Shown here one piece after another: positions 1-12,207 of a DNA stretch of 64,000 bases. A program made the position numbers and the translations under genes. How positions within the stretch are numbered: the stretch's first letter is position 1; each line of letters begins with the position of its first letter. The stretch spans positions 40,943,201 through 41,007,200 of the forward strand of contig OZ038422.1 in assembly GCA_964036155.1 (NCBI GenBank). Direction: 5' to 3'. The notes beneath the pieces are model-generated. The model saw only the letters and a list, made by a program, of their open reading frames with translations, did not search any database and was not told where the DNA came from. Origin of the DNA: Diploscapter coronatus. Taxonomy: Eukaryota; Nematoda; Chromadorea; Rhabditida; Rhabditidae.

Positions 1-657
1 TTTTCTTTTTCTTTTCCCTACACTATTTTTAGGGGGCCATTTTTTTTTTTTAAATTTTCCGTTGTAAAACCGTCAATTCCCACGTGCTCTCTATGTTGTA
101 ACCTTGGATGTTCAATTTCCAGCCTTTCAAGAGAAAATATTAGGGGCGAAAGAAGAACGATCAAGCATTCGATCTTTAATTTGCCCACTAGATTTTTCTT
201 GAAACGTCGGAATTTGTTCGATTTTTCCGAGTATAACCTCCCGTGTCTTGGTATAATTTTTGTTTTCTGCACTGGTCTTGCAATGCTCTTTTCTCAGCCT
301 CCTGTTTGCAGTTTCAGGTTTTTGGCCCTGCCCCTAGCCTTGCCTTTCTCAGGCTGCATTCTTTCTTTCTTTATTCGTTGTTTTCTTTTCCGTTCAAGCC
401 TTATCACTTCCAAAAACGGGAAATGTTCTTTGAAAAGCGAAATCTCGTCGAGACCCGATCTTTTCCAATGCTATTTCCAATCTCGTTTAAAACCTGCAAA
501 TTTTTGGAATGATAAGGCTGAAATTCGCGTTATTTTTTATTTCTTGAAATTTTTCGACGTTCCAGGATTCTGAATCCGCACTACGACCAGAGGGGATTAC
601 GGTAGAAGCGGGTAGTGACGCCGTCTGAATCAGGCGAATGGGCGCAACGACGTCACG
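1..657. other. Left flank upstream of the phosphatase gene
   Basis: No gene is supported here. The start is pyrimidine-rich, and short open frames on both strands lack coding character. A TTCCAG acceptor-like site around 560-565 precedes a 92-nt stretch leading to the chosen start codon at 658. That stretch carries an in-frame stop at 616-618, so it is most likely 5' leader. Confidence 0.5.
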
Positions 658-3600
658 ATGCGACACCGCTTTTTCATGCACACGCTCAGGTAACAAAAAT
701 GGGGTACAAAATGAAAAAATATATAAAATTTGACGTTTGATCAGCATACTCTGGTTTAGAAACAGCTCTAAGAGCTTTTCCGAAAAATTCGGAAATTGCT
801 AAGAAAAAGACTGAAACTTTGGAATTGAAAAAAGATAGTTTCAAGAACTTTTGAAATTTGAACTTATCAGGAAAATGATGGATGATGAATTGGTATTGAT
901 AGACTTATCAGTTCAGCGAAAAAGAATGACGATATCAATGTGGAATTTTGAAAAGATCGTATAAATTCTTTTTTATTTACGTTAAAACTTTTCTGGAAAA
1001 AAAACTAATTTTTCAAGAACGCCTAATCAGTTTTTATCAATTCAGAAGAAGGAAATGATATCAATTTTCCAAATTTTCAGCGCCCGATCAGTCAGGAACA
1101 CCAAGTGGAACGCCGATGCGCATTTGAGGTTCGAGAAAAATTAAAAAGAAACTCAACACATTTTTATAAATCATATTCCAAAAATGATTTTTTGCAGAGA
1201 AAAATTCTCGGGTACTTTGCAAAAAATAAAAATTTCAGGGCCCACGAAAAGACGGTGAAAATCGAGGAGGAAGCGATTTTACGAGTGGACTCCTGTCAGT
1301 TGGCCGCGAATAGCCCTATCGAAGACTACTATTCCGGCGCAAAATGTAAGTCTTCTAAAATTAAATAGGAGAGCTGAGGTGGGGATATTCTATTTGAAAA
1401 AAAAACTTTCTTTATGAATTTCAATAAGTCTTTAGATTAAAATTTTTTCTTCCAAAAGCAATAAAAAAGGAAGGAAATAAAAACGAAATTGAAGCTTCAA
1501 CAAAAGTCCACAATTGCATTTGTTACAGGCCTCTCGTCGAACGCGTTTCTATTCGGCGTTTTTGACGGCCACGGCGGACCCTATTGCAGTCGACACGTCT
1601 GCACCAACCTCTTCCCCTACGTCTGTGCAGCCGTTCTCAAGAAACACGAGGTGGGAGATTGTTCTCTTTTCGGAGAAAGAGATCTTTTTCTTCGAAGAAA
1701 AGATATCATTTTTGAGAAAGTACCAATCTTTCAATAAAGAAAAAGATATTTTTGAAGATGAACAATTTAAAAAAAAAAAAAAATTACAGAAGACCGAAAT
1801 CGCGCTCGATCAACGCCTGCAATGGCTCTTCAGCAGTTCCGATTCGCACCTACCAAACGATTTTGTGTGGGTTTTTCTTTAAATAAAAATAAAATAATCA
1901 AATTTAAAACATTTTAAAATGGAATATTTCAGTGGTGAGGCGAGCAACGAGAATTTCGTACGCTTCTACAAAGAATTCAAGGAGCACGCCAAAAGTGGTG
2001 GGTGCTTAAAATAGGATTTTAAAAATAATTTGTTTGACAAAAATCTCAGGAACCGTCCGAGAGGCCCTCAAAGCTGCCTTCGAGTCCTGTGACCACGATC
2101 TCGCGCGAGCGGCTTTGCCAAGCGGAGCCGGATTTATCGACAAGTAAGCAAAAAATTTTAAAAATGGTCCTACAAATTTGAAATATATTTCTAAAAATCA
2201 AAAGAACCTAAAATTTTGAAAAAAAATCTTTCTAGAAAAACGTAAAGAAAATGGTATGAAGTTTAAAAATTTTTCAAGAAAAATTATATTTTAATGCAAT
2301 TTTATTTTAAAAATATTCTAGTAGTCCGAAAAAATTCGATCCGAATCGGTAGGTCTCGAAAGCGAAGAGCAAAGATTTCTAATCGTCGTACTCGTCTTAA
2401 AATAATAAATTTGAGGCTTCTAAAATCGTGTTCGTTCTTACATCTTCTAGATTTTTACACATTTTTCAAAAGTTTTGCAACCACTTAAGAAATACAACAC
2501 TGTCCTCGTGAAAACATACTATTTGTGAAAAATTAAAAAAAAAAAAAATCACATGTTTGTCCTTGTGAAACTTATCAAGAAAATTTTTAGAGGGTAGAAA
2601 ATAACTAAATTTGAAAATCTTCAGACACGCAGCTCTAATTGCGGCCTCGGGTTCGTGTGCGACGCTGGCGCACATTCGCTCCTGGAATCTGCACGTCGCC
2701 AACATCGGAGACGCCGCCGCCGTGCTGGGTTGGTTTTGCGAAAATCTTAATTGGCCAGAAATTAAAAGGGATAAAATTTTCAATTTTCTGACATCAATAT
2801 TTTGAGGGGATTTAAAGTGTTGTTCGAAAGGACCCAAATGATATCTTTTCGAAAAAATAAATACAAAAAAGAACAATGAAGCTTTAGAAAGTAATCAAAG
2901 TGACGTGTTTTGAAAAATGAATCTAAAAATTGAAACAATACAATTTTCAGGCGTCGTGACGCCGAACGGTGACGTAATCGCAAGAAGGCTTTCCCGCCCC
3001 CACTCGCAAGACACCGCGAACGAGGTCGAACGCATCAGGAAGGCTCACCCGACTTCCGAATCCAGGTACCGTAATCCTTAAGTTAGAATAAAAATCATTG
3101 AAATTCCGAAAGGTCAATACAAATTTTATTGATAAAAGTTTATAATTTGAATAAAAGAGCTGATAGATATTTGAAAATATAAAGGAGATGTTGAAAAAAG
3201 TCCATAAAATCGATTGTTTTCCCAGTACGATATTCCGCCAAGGCCGCCTCCTTGGCGAGCTAATACCGTTGAGGGCTTTCGGCGACGTGCGCTACAAGTG
3301 GCCCCTGGAACTGCAAAAGGTGAGGGTGATTACGGCATTTATTCGAGAAAAGATTATTAATTTTGTCTCTTGATTAGGGATTACAGTATTCTAGTTTCTT
3401 GTTTTTGGTAGCACATGCTGTCAAAAGTTGAAATTTCGAATTTTATAAATGCATTTTTTAAACTTATAAAACGTAAACTGTCGACAATTAAAAATAAAGA
3501 GAATTTTAAAATGTTAAAAAAAGTGAAAATCTTTAGGTGGTTCTCGAGCCGCTCGGCTTTCTACCGCCACTTTATCTCCATACGCCGCCCTATCTGACCG

Positions 3601-4604
3601 CTTCGCCGGAGGTGGGTTTTGAATAGACTTGTGGAAAATAAAAAGATCTAAATTTCAATTTGTCAAATGACAAAATTAGAAAAATCAAATTGCAAAACTG
3701 CAGGTGTTCTACCACAAGCTGACGCCGAACGACAAGTTTCTGGTGCTGGCGACGGACGGCCTGTGGGACTTCCTCGACCCGGACACAGTCGTCAGGCTCG
3801 TTCACGACCACACGCTCGGCACCCAGACCCTACAGCCCTACACGCCCAGATCGGGAGTCACTCTCGGACAGGTGGGAATTCAAATCGAATTTTCTGTACT
3901 CTTTCGAAAGTTTCTAATCCCGACTATTACGACTAGACATGCAAAAGTCTAGAGGTAAACTGGGACATATGGGGGACTTGAGTTTGAAATTTGTATGTTT
4001 GAGACTTGAGATGTTCGTAGTTGTGGTCAAATTTCCTAGAAAAGTCCATTAAAACATTCGGAAAGTAAATGTCAAATAAATAAAAGGTATCGAATTACAT
4101 AGAAAAAAATCTACAGATTAAATTTAAAAAATAAACCAAAATGTCGGTTTCCAGGTGCTACGCGACCTCAACGAGCGCCACGTCGGGGAGAAGAAGTCGA
4201 AAAAGCCGATCGACGAGAATTCCGCGACGCACATCATTCGCAACGCCCTTGGCGGCGTATCAGGGGGCATCAACAAACAGTACGAGAAGCTCATCGATAC
4301 ATTGAAGGTGAGAAAATTTGCATATCGATTTAAACAAATCGACTTATTTTGAAAGCTATTTTAAAAATTTACGAAAGAATGAAGTTCTGGGAAATCAAGA
4401 GAATAATTGAATTTAGAAATTAACTATGCTCTATTGAATTAGCAATTCCAAAGCATTTCTTGAAAAAATGTAAAGAAAAAAAAAAAGACAAACATTTCCT
4501 AGGTTCCGCCGGGTCGAGCGCGAGGCGAGCGTGACGACATCTCGGTAGTGGTGATCCATTTCGACACGGACTATGTGGGGCAGCACGCCGACGACGAGGA
4601 CTGA
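658..4604 (+). CDS. pdp-1: Pyruvate dehydrogenase phosphatase, PP2C family (mitochondrial)
   Basis: Predicted PP2C-type Ser/Thr phosphatase that reactivates the mitochondrial pyruvate dehydrogenase complex by dephosphorylating its E1 alpha subunit. Fourteen exons join in phase: 658-689, 1081-1128, 1239-1345, 1529-1650, 1790-1866, 1933-1997, 2050-2143, 2625-2728, 2951-3065, 3226-3319, 3537-3611, 3704-3871, 4155-4307 and 4503-4604, giving 451 residues. PP2C motifs are all present: PIED before residue 62, FGVFDGHGG with Asp75, LHVANIGD, LIPLRAFGD, LVLATDGLW with Asp329, and ERDDISVVV with Asp429/430. The stretches around RAFGDVRYKW and HTPPYLTASPE resemble PDP rather than generic PP2C. The start is the first ATG after an in-frame stop and opens an Arg-rich N-terminus (MRHRFFMHTLSARSVRNTKW) typical of a mitochondrial presequence. 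The first exon is the least certain part. No catalytic residue appears lost. Confidence 0.9.
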
Positions 4605-4665
4605 TTCTCTGGGACGAGATTTGAACCGATTTCTGATCTATACGAACCGCTTTTCCCGCGTCACT

Positions 4666-4671
4666 AATAAA
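4666..4671 (+). terminator. Polyadenylation signal AATAAA of the phosphatase gene
   Basis: Canonical AATAAA about 60 nt after the TGA at 4602-4604, the expected spacing for a nematode 3' UTR. Confidence 0.7.
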
Positions 4672-5376
4672 TTGGTGAGACTTCGTGGCAGGACCTCCAA
4701 ATCTAAAATTTTAAAAGAAAGATAAAGAACAGTAATCCTACCGTAATCTTAAAAAATAAAATTTTTGGGAAATTAAAAAATGCTTTCGAAAATTTAAGCT
4801 TTTTTGAACGAGAATTTTTGGAGATTACGGTCGATGAAATTTCTACGATTTTGCAACAATTTGTAAAAATTCAAGATTCATTTCGAGAACGGGCTTTTCA
4901 TGCGTATTTTTTCGTACTCTTCCATTTTAGGCATTAGTTAGCTTAGCTAGTTTGTTAGGAATTAGTGGTAGTTTCGTCGGACCAGGTAGAATTTAAGTCG
5001 GAATATCAGGTGCGATCTAATTTTAAAAATATATTTTCGAACTCAACTCAAATTCTATCTAGGTCCGAGTTTAGCCGTTGTTAACTCCATTTTTTCTTTT
5101 CAAAGAAATGCTTTCATTGTATCGAGATTAGCTCAAACTTATCGGTGTGTGTGTTTTTGGCCAACATTTTAATTCTTATTTCAGTGCTTGATAAAATCTT
5201 GTGAAAATCCCGTAAAATTCTAATCGTATCCGTTAAAATCTTGTAGAATTTATCGTAGCTTGAAACGAATTAATTTTTTTTTCTAGAGTTTTGGAATTTT
5301 ATTGAAAATTGCGATTTTCGCCCTTTACTTACCTGGGTAAACATTGCTGTTTGATTTCTGCAAAAATATAAACAAA

Positions 5377-5485
5377 ATTTTAGATCCGAGCACTTTTCTC
5401 CCAAAATTTTCGAAGTGGGTACTTTGTCTCAAAATATGTTCTTTTATTTTCCGCTTTGGGAGAAAAGTACTCGCATCCGAAAATT
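5377..5485. repeat. Inverted repeat with arms of about 30 bp
   Basis: Left arm 5377-5405 contains CACTTTTCTCCCAAA. The right arm 5455-5485 is its near-perfect reverse complement, separated by about 50 bp. It is probably a miniature inverted-repeat transposon or foldback relic. No target duplication was recognised. Confidence 0.6.
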
Positions 5486-5795
5486 CTAATTTTCACCCTT
5501 TCGTGTAACTTTTCTCTTCAAAAAGGGTACCCTCCGTTCAAAAGCCATATGATTTTTTGTAATTTCAAAAATTCGGAAAAAAAACGATTATTTCGTGAAA
5601 AAGAACACATTGAAATTTAATTTTTTATACGATTTTTCTTTGATTTCAAGGGAATATTCAAACTTTCCAGGTGAAAGAACAATCGGTTAACATTTTTTGC
5701 AGAAGAGTAAAGATAAGTTTACCTGAAATCGGACAGAATTTTCATTCTGAAGACGCAACTGTTACATCGTATGGTGTTTTGACCATACCTTTGGC

Positions 5796-5887
5796 CAGGG
5801 GTGGGCTGGAATCGACTTGAAAAATTCGAAATCGAAACTCGTTTTTCAAAACACCGGACCGAAATCGGAAGTTCCGGCCCACTCCTG
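5796..5887. mobile_element. Miniature hAT-like element (CAGGGGTGGGC ends)
   Basis: Starts CAGGGGTGGGCTGG and ends with the imperfect complement CCGGCCCACTCCTG. Relatives sit at 8186-8251 and 26340-26399, both with near-identical 8-bp flanks. This copy has no obvious target duplication and may be older. Confidence 0.6.
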
Positions 5888-6815
5888 ATCCCTACCATCC
5901 AATACCCTCTCCAAACTACTATTTCTCCTATGTTTCATGTCTCGTGTCTTAGGGCTTCTAAATAGCCTTCCAAGCTGATCCTTCTATCAAAAGTTCAGCA
6001 TTGTGTACTTTTGAAAATAGCAAATTTTGAATAGGTTGTCGTCGTTTGTCGTTAATCATTTTTTGTTCTAAAATATGTAGCACATTTAGTTCTACAAGAA
6101 TATACCGAGCCCTTTCGAGTGGAATCGCTATACACTTTTAGAAGTTGATTTTTCTCAAAATTTCGTTGACGTCTAATTTTCGAACGATTTCAGAAGTTTC
6201 CCATATAAATCTTTAAATTTAATCTTTGCTGTCGTGATAATCAAAATTACGAAATGTTCTGATTGAGCGATAGCGATTTAATGAGACCTTTCGATTTTAC
6301 AAAATTCAGCAGTCTGAGCTTTGAAATGCAGATGATAATACCTTGCAAGTGTTGATATTTGAATAGGTTAAGATTAGCGGCATTTAAATTTCGTTAAAGT
6401 CATCAGTAATGCATATTTGATTTAGCTTGACATTAGAATGATTGATTACAATAGGCACCATTATCGAGAAAATTCCATCTGTCGATTTGCAAAACTGGTG
6501 AGCTTTATATTTCACTTGTCTTTTTAAACTAAATGGTTCTTTTCTGTGCATAAATGATAAGTAAACCTTAAAAATCGACTATAAAATATCGGTGAGTAGA
6601 CTATTTTGAATTATAAAATTCAAGTTATACTCGTATCAGGGTTAACTTTATTTAGCAAAACCATAATTTAATCTGTCAAAACAATTTTTCAAGACCCTAA
6701 TTTTAAGATATATTTTATCTAAGTCTATATTCATTTCAGAAAATTTCTTATTGTGCGAAGTAGTTATTAGTTCTGGTAAATCTTCTTATATCGATTTATA
6801 GCAAATAGTATCAAT

Positions 6816-9360
6816 ATGGATATCGATATGGAAGCTGTTAATGGAGGTGATAATATTATTAAAATTTCAAAATTGTTCGTGATTTTACTAAAAAATTGGA
6901 GTCCTGCAATTGTCGCAACATGATTTTTGGAAGGGTGCGTAGCGTTATTCATCAAAATTTTTGTTGGATAATGTTACGCACCCTTCCAAATCATGTTGCA
7001 ATATTTCCAAGAAAGCGCTGCGTCATTTTCATGTTGTGTCGTTGTGACAATTCCAAATCGTCGAAATCGCAAACTCTAATAAAACGTTTCAGCTAAAGAT
7101 ACAATTAGGAAAGGAACAATATATATTCCTTTCTACTTTTTATTATTTTTATTTCCTGGAATACCTGCTCTGGTACTACAAATTTTGATGGCATATTCCT
7201 TTCGCATTACTGATGAAAAACGAGAGGTAAGCCATTTTATTTTTGTGGTAAAATTTGTTTATGGCAATCAGTAAATATTAAATTGGCATTAACCGCTAAT
7301 TTTAAATTACTTTATCTAGAGCAAACTTCTTTTTCGATGACAAAGTTAGCCCTTAATTTCTGCAATATTTTCCTAGCAATGCTTGCCATCAAAATTGAGG
7401 TGCTGGGAATGTTATCAAAAATCGTTTTGACAATGTACCTTTTTAAAATAGCTATTGAATAGAAGAATTAAATGAGATATTAAGAAATGGTGCGAAGAAA
7501 ATAAGAAAAACTATAACGTCTTTCATCACATCATTCAAAATAAATGACACAATTCTAAAATTGCCTACCTTTTCTTAATTCACATTTACTTAATAGTAAT
7601 TCGACTATACCTTCAAATTATTAATTTCAGGCTCCATATTATCCGATAATAATCAAATTTCGTACATTGTCATATCTGTTCATTGTTGTTTTGATTTTTA
7701 TACTTTTTGGAACCGTATGGGCATTAATACTTGCATACTTTAACGGCAAGTACATCGCGTATTACAAATTATCTTTTTACTAAGAGTTTTTAATCTTTTT
7801 CTTACATGTTCTTAACAATAAGACTGAGTTATTTTTAAAGTGACAGGTATTAATATATTTCATCATTCTATACAGATTTGAGCGATAGAAACTCCTCTAA
7901 AACTTTATTAAGTTGAGTAAGTTATATTCATATATTTAATTTTAGGAAATGAAATAATTACGTACTACTTTCATGTTGAAGCGACGATTACTAGTATCAT
8001 GGCTTCAATTTCTTACTTTGCATTAGTGCCATTTATTTGCTGCTCATTATCATTATTGAATATATGCCTAGTTTTACAAAGATATGCACTGCTGTATGAA
8101 AATGCAACACTTACAAAAATTTTGACCAAGTAAGTTTCAGTGTAAAGCATCGGCTTGAAATAGAATTATATGACTAGGAAGAGATCAGGGGTAGACTGGA
8201 ATGAAATTTTTAAATTTTCGAAACCGGAACCAAAATTCCGGCCCACCCCTGGAAGGGATAGTAAAAACAACTTTTCTACTGAAATTCAAGATGTAGTGCA
8301 TTTTATTCAGGATGCATTGTGATAGCATACTCTCTTTAATCAAAAATTTAGAAATTACCTGCACAAAACCATGTCGATTGTTTTGATCTTCAGCGGCACT
8401 ATTTCAGTTATTCAAGGAACAATTATTTGTAATATTGTATTTTTTAGAAGTGGTGATTCATATGCAAAATATCCGCAGGTTAGCGAATAATATATCGTAA
8501 ATTAATTAATTATCAAATTTCTTCTTAGCTAATTAGTATGAGCATCGATACATGTGCACTTCTTTCGACATTGGCATATTTTGCATTTTATCGTAAATTT
8601 CAAAACCTCGCAAAATTATCAAGCCGAAATTATGGATCAGAAAATCGACGAATTCTATATCAGATGATCCCGTTTGCTTGTCAGCATGTAATATTTTGTC
8701 ATTCTTTGTGAAAAGTTTCCGTGAAGCCTCTAATTGAAATCCCGTGGTTTTTAGTTTCAACCCCTATTTTCAGAAAATTCATAACTTTGAATTGATCATA
8801 TCTCATCATCTTGTGATCGTAGAAAATTATGATCAAAAGCAAAAACACGCCACACATTACAAAGAATATCCTATAAACCACTTCTTTAGATGATTTGAGT
8901 TGGGTAATGTGTAGATTTGGCATTTTGTGGAAAGTGTCTATTTTAGGGGTTTCAACTATAAAGATTTTACAGTATTTAAAAAATATGTATTATTTAGATT
9001 ATATCTCTATTCTTAACCACCTACGGTTTATTTAAAGATGAAAATTTATTGTTTAACTTTATAATTTCCAACGATCATTCTGAAGGCGAGTACATTACGT
9101 TTTTAGCATGGTATAGTCCTATAAAATTGATCGATGCATATTTGTGGTCAATAGCGATACCGTTCTCATTTATAATTTCTAGTCCTACCAGACGAAAAGC
9201 TATACGCAACCTATTTCGCATTCGGTGAGAAATTAACGTTTCTTGGGAATTTTATTATGAAACGATCATTCTGTTTAGAAGAAAAAACCAAATTTCACCG
9301 CAACCAGTCGTCAAAGTCTCGAGTGTGGGGCAGTCAACAATGAGCCGAGTTCAGTCGTAG
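6816..9360 (+). CDS. Seven-transmembrane chemosensory receptor (serpentine receptor), copy 1
   Basis: Predicted nematode G-protein-coupled chemoreceptor. I cannot fix the subfamily. Eight exons join in frame: 6816-6846, 7093-7226, 7631-7745, 7946-8129, 8352-8478, 8529-8687, 8998-9224 and 9279-9360, giving 352 residues. Seven hydrophobic segments are visible: IPFYFLLFLFPGIPALVLQI, then LSYLFIVVLIFILF, an exon-4 segment before LVLQRYALLYENATL, SIVLIFSGTISVIQGTII, MSIDTCALLSTLAYFAF, one spanning IPFACQH and the next exon, and DAYLWSIAIPFSFIISS followed by basic TRRKAIR. The start lies in a four-residue extension (MDID) absent from the paralogue. Exon 3 must end at a GC donor (ACG then GCAAGT) for phase to hold. 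The paralogue has GTAAGT there. Intron 1 contains a 75-bp MITE missing from copy 2. No frame break, so this copy is probably the functional one. Confidence 0.8.
6920..6994. mobile_element. 75-bp MITE in intron 1 of receptor copy 1
   Basis: Near-perfect foldback: the left end reads ATGATTTTTGGAAGGGTGCG and the right end complements it. It is flanked by GTCGCAAC (6912-6919) and GTTGCAAT (6995-7002), which look like a diverged 8-bp target duplication. The empty site in copy 2 has one such octamer (GTTGCAAC) near 25143. Confidence 0.8.
8186..8251. mobile_element. 66-bp hAT-type MITE in intron 4 of receptor copy 1
   Basis: Ends CAGGGGTAGACTGGAAT and ATTCCGGCCCACCCCTG form the inverted repeat. Flanking octamers GAAGAGAT and GAAGGGAT differ at one base, as expected for an aged 8-bp target duplication. 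The same insertion is at 26340-26399 in copy 2, so it predates the duplication. Confidence 0.85.
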
Positions 9361-11378
9361 AAATAAAGTCCTAAAATATAATTCTATTATCTCATTCCTA
9401 TTTGTTATAATATTTCGTCCACAAATAAATTTTATCAATTTTAAATATCATCAGTCGATAAATGTTTAATGCGCTAAAATCAAATAAATGCATGTCTATT
9501 CGCATGATTTTATATTAGCGTTCACTTCTAGAATGTATCAGAAGCAAATAGAATAACATCTGTAATTTTGCCAAAATAATCGACCACAAGACTCATAAGA
9601 TTGAAGTTCTCCATTTTATGTGTCGAATAGCTTGAAATTTGCAGGGTATTCACAAAATTGTGCCATAATCTAATTTAATTTACTATTGTTTCAGGATATC
9701 GGATTTGAAATGAATGTCACTCATTCGAAGGCTATTCTTGTTCAAGATTCGATTACGAGTCCTCAATATGGCAATTTATTATCAAATGACAATACATGTT
9801 GAATTATTATGTGGTTTTTCTAGGCTCAATGTCACTCGAAAGCCCACCATTCATAAATGATGTTAGTCTCAATGAAATCAATTGATATAGCACATTTTAA
9901 CTCAAGTGAAGCAACAAAATGAATCTTTTCAAGGAAAAAACTTTCTTTCTGCCTTTCAAATAAAATCTTATTTATTAGCCATTCTATGTAAAAATGGAGA
10001 TTTGTTAGGAAAGGCTTGGCACAGCCCCAAAATTATTTTCCTGGAAATGGTCTCTAACAATGTAATCGAGATCCCAGAGCTCGGGCGCGCGTTGTTTACG
10101 CTACAGTAAATGCCATACTGACAATTCAAAAACCGTTAAGAAGCATCTAAATGAGTCAAATTTGATATCAAACACCTCATCTCGATGAGATAAACAACGT
10201 TCATTAGAGAATTTCCCGATCTGATGCTTAAATAAAGTTATAGATCGAAAAGTGTCAAGATTGATTAAAACTGATACTTTCGAGTTGTCTGTTGTGCATA
10301 TTTCCGTTTTATTTATTATCTTCATTTCTCACGATTTGAAGAATCGGTTGGGCCGTGATAGTTAGCACGTTTTACATTGTAATCATTGACTGAATTTGCA
10401 TTATATAGTGGGTAATTTCTTCTTATGCATTTTTCATTTATCAATTTTCGAATCTCCACGCTACTAAATCGCAAATAACCTTAATTTATGTGAAAATATG
10501 CATTTGATGTCCATGACACGTTATTGTTTCGTAGAGATTTGGGAATTGGTAAGCATATCTAGCTTCCATTAATTGTGCCCTCCTGTGGAAGGCTGTTCCA
10601 AAATTTCGTTAGACCACTTCTTTCGAAGAGTCAGAACGTTGTTAATACCTCAAACTTGGGTAATTAAACCGAAGCTGTCGATGGATTTTGAGTGATTATG
10701 GCACTTTGTGTAGTATTCCAAGCAATGATCCATTTCGTCTTCGTTTCTTATTCTCTCAAGACGAAAGACTATCTGAGACTTGGCGAGAGAGAAAGCAGCG
10801 TGTTCGATTTGGGTAGTTTATCTGAGAATCTGAAAGAAGTCAAATTTGAAAATTGTCTTTCCTTGAAAATGCTTACTAAATATATAGTAGAGGTAACTCA
10901 TCTGATAAAACGTTCTTTTCTGGTTTATCAGAATGGAAAGTCAAACAATGAAGCTGGACTTTGTTGATAGTTTTTCGAGCTCTTTGATCAGTTAGCTAGA
11001 AATCACTGGCTATCAAAGAACTACTGTATGATTTCTGTCACGTAGTTATGCAAAGTAGCCCTCTCTACACTGTCAAAATATTTTGATTCCACTAGACGAG
11101 TGCGAAAAATCACGTTAATCCTATTCGCCAGAGGACATATTTTTATTCGGAAACTCGTAAATTTGTTATTTTCAGCATTTACGTGAGTGACTTTGCTTAG
11201 AATATGGAGAAGTTTGATCATCTAAATGAGGGCGTATTGTTCGGAAATGATCGCCTTCTGCTCACTGACATAGATTTGACTGTCTGGGACCTCCTATGGA
11301 CTTGACTTGCATATTCAGGAATGGTGCCAAATGATCAAAATAACGGATTAGAGCTGTTTGGCTCGTCTCGAACTTCGA
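9361..11378. other. Intergenic region
   Basis: Receptor 3' UTR and duplicated flank to about 9695, then unique AT-rich sequence. The longest frame, 10692-10967 (+, 91 codons, starting MIMALCVVFQAM), has a hydrophobic start but no recognisable family, promoter or splice context. I do not call it a gene. Nothing else is supported. Confidence 0.4.
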
Positions 11379-11386
11379 TATAAAAG
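11379..11386 (+). promoter_or_regulatory. TATA box TATAAAAG of the small secreted-protein gene
   Basis: TATAAAAG lies 78 nt upstream of the ATG at 11464, followed by a short pyrimidine-rich leader. A clear TATA box and a short leader are typical of strongly or tissue-specifically expressed nematode genes. Confidence 0.65.
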
Positions 11387-11463
11387 CAGACCGTTTTCCA
11401 AGTGAAACATCGACTCCCACAGTCGCAACCAATCGAGCCTTCTCCTTCCAAGCCTCCTTCAAA

Positions 11464-12113
11464 ATGAAGTACTTCGTCGCCTTCGTTGTCTGTGCAGCTG
11501 CAATCTCTGTCTACTCTGCTTATGCGGTAAATGTTCAAATTTAGTTAAAACTCTGAATTTCTAAATTTCAGCAGCCAATCGTTCCTGTTCCGACTGCCGA
11601 TGTAATCACTGCTCTGCAGAACATCATCGACAGACTTCAGGTAAATTATCATGGACAAAATCGAATAAAATGAAAATCTAGACTCTGGTCAACAACCTGA
11701 CGGACACGACCTTCACCACGATCTACGAAATCCTCAACGAGCTCAAGAATATATTGGTTAACGCTCCAGCTGGTCAAATCTCTGGAATCATCTCGTCTCT
11801 CGGTGCTCAGATTGTAAGAAACTCGTATAGAACCATGAGTTTACCATTTACCATTTACTTTAGCTGAGTCTGTTGACCGGTGCTCTGCTCCAGAGTCCTC
11901 TTGGAATTTTGGGAGGCAACCTCCTCGATTTGGTAATTATTTTCTAAATACCATCACTTCCATGTCTGCAATTTCCAGTCTGTTCTGACAAGCCTTCTGA
12001 ACGGAGTGATTGCCCAGCTCAAAGCCATCCTCGCTCAACTCACCACTGACCTCCCAGTCACTCTGCCCGTCTCCCTTCCGACTCTCCCAGTTTCCGTCCC
12101 TCTGCCCCTCTAA
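11464..12113 (+). CDS. Small secreted hydrophobic amphipathic protein, unknown family
   Basis: Five exons, all separated by phase-0 introns: 11464-11526, 11572-11640, 11682-11813, 11864-11932 and 11979-12113, giving 155 residues. The first 21 residues are a clear signal peptide (MKYFVAFVVCAAAISVYSAYA) that almost exactly fills exon 1. The mature part has no cysteine and alternates Leu/Ile-rich amphipathic segments (for example ALQNIIDRLQTLVNNL and ISGIISSLGAQILSLLTGAL). It ends in a Pro/Leu/Val tail with repeated LPV and VPLPL motifs. The pattern suggests a helical lipid-binding or surface-active secreted protein, but I recognise no family. Introns are 41-50 bp, and codon usage leans to C-ending codons, hinting at high expression. 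Confidence 0.85.
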
Positions 12114-12201
12114 ATCTTGCAACTGAATTTCCAATCTCCAAAATGTTTGTAATTATCGATACGCAACAATTTATTTTGTAAATACTGGAACTTTTTCCGT
12201 A

Positions 12202-12207
12202 AATAAA
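12202..12207 (+). terminator. Polyadenylation signal AATAAA
   Basis: AATAAA about 90 nt after the stop of the small secreted-protein gene, at normal spacing. Confidence 0.6.

Larger units (their letters stand above)
4672..6815. other. Intergenic region, AT-rich, with two hairpin elements
   Basis: No coding region is supported. It holds an inverted repeat at 5377-5485 and a hAT-like miniature element at 5796-5887. From about 5975 it is homologous to sequence starting near 24135, the left part of the segmental duplication and presumably the receptor promoter region. Confidence 0.5.
5975..9695 (+). repeat. Segmental duplication, copy 1
   Basis: Colinear with 24135-27838 in direct orientation. 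The left limit is near TTCTATCAAAAGTTCAGC and the right limit near TAATTTACTATT, after which the two flanks diverge abruptly. Introns, UTRs and intergenic sequence align as well as exons, so this is a DNA-level duplication. It includes the whole receptor gene and the older MITE at 8186-8251. Confidence 0.85.

Noticed and set aside
10692..10967. 91-codon plus frame (MIMALCVVFQAM...) as a gene
   Set aside because: No family resemblance, no promoter, splice or conservation evidence, and within the chance range for this much sequence.
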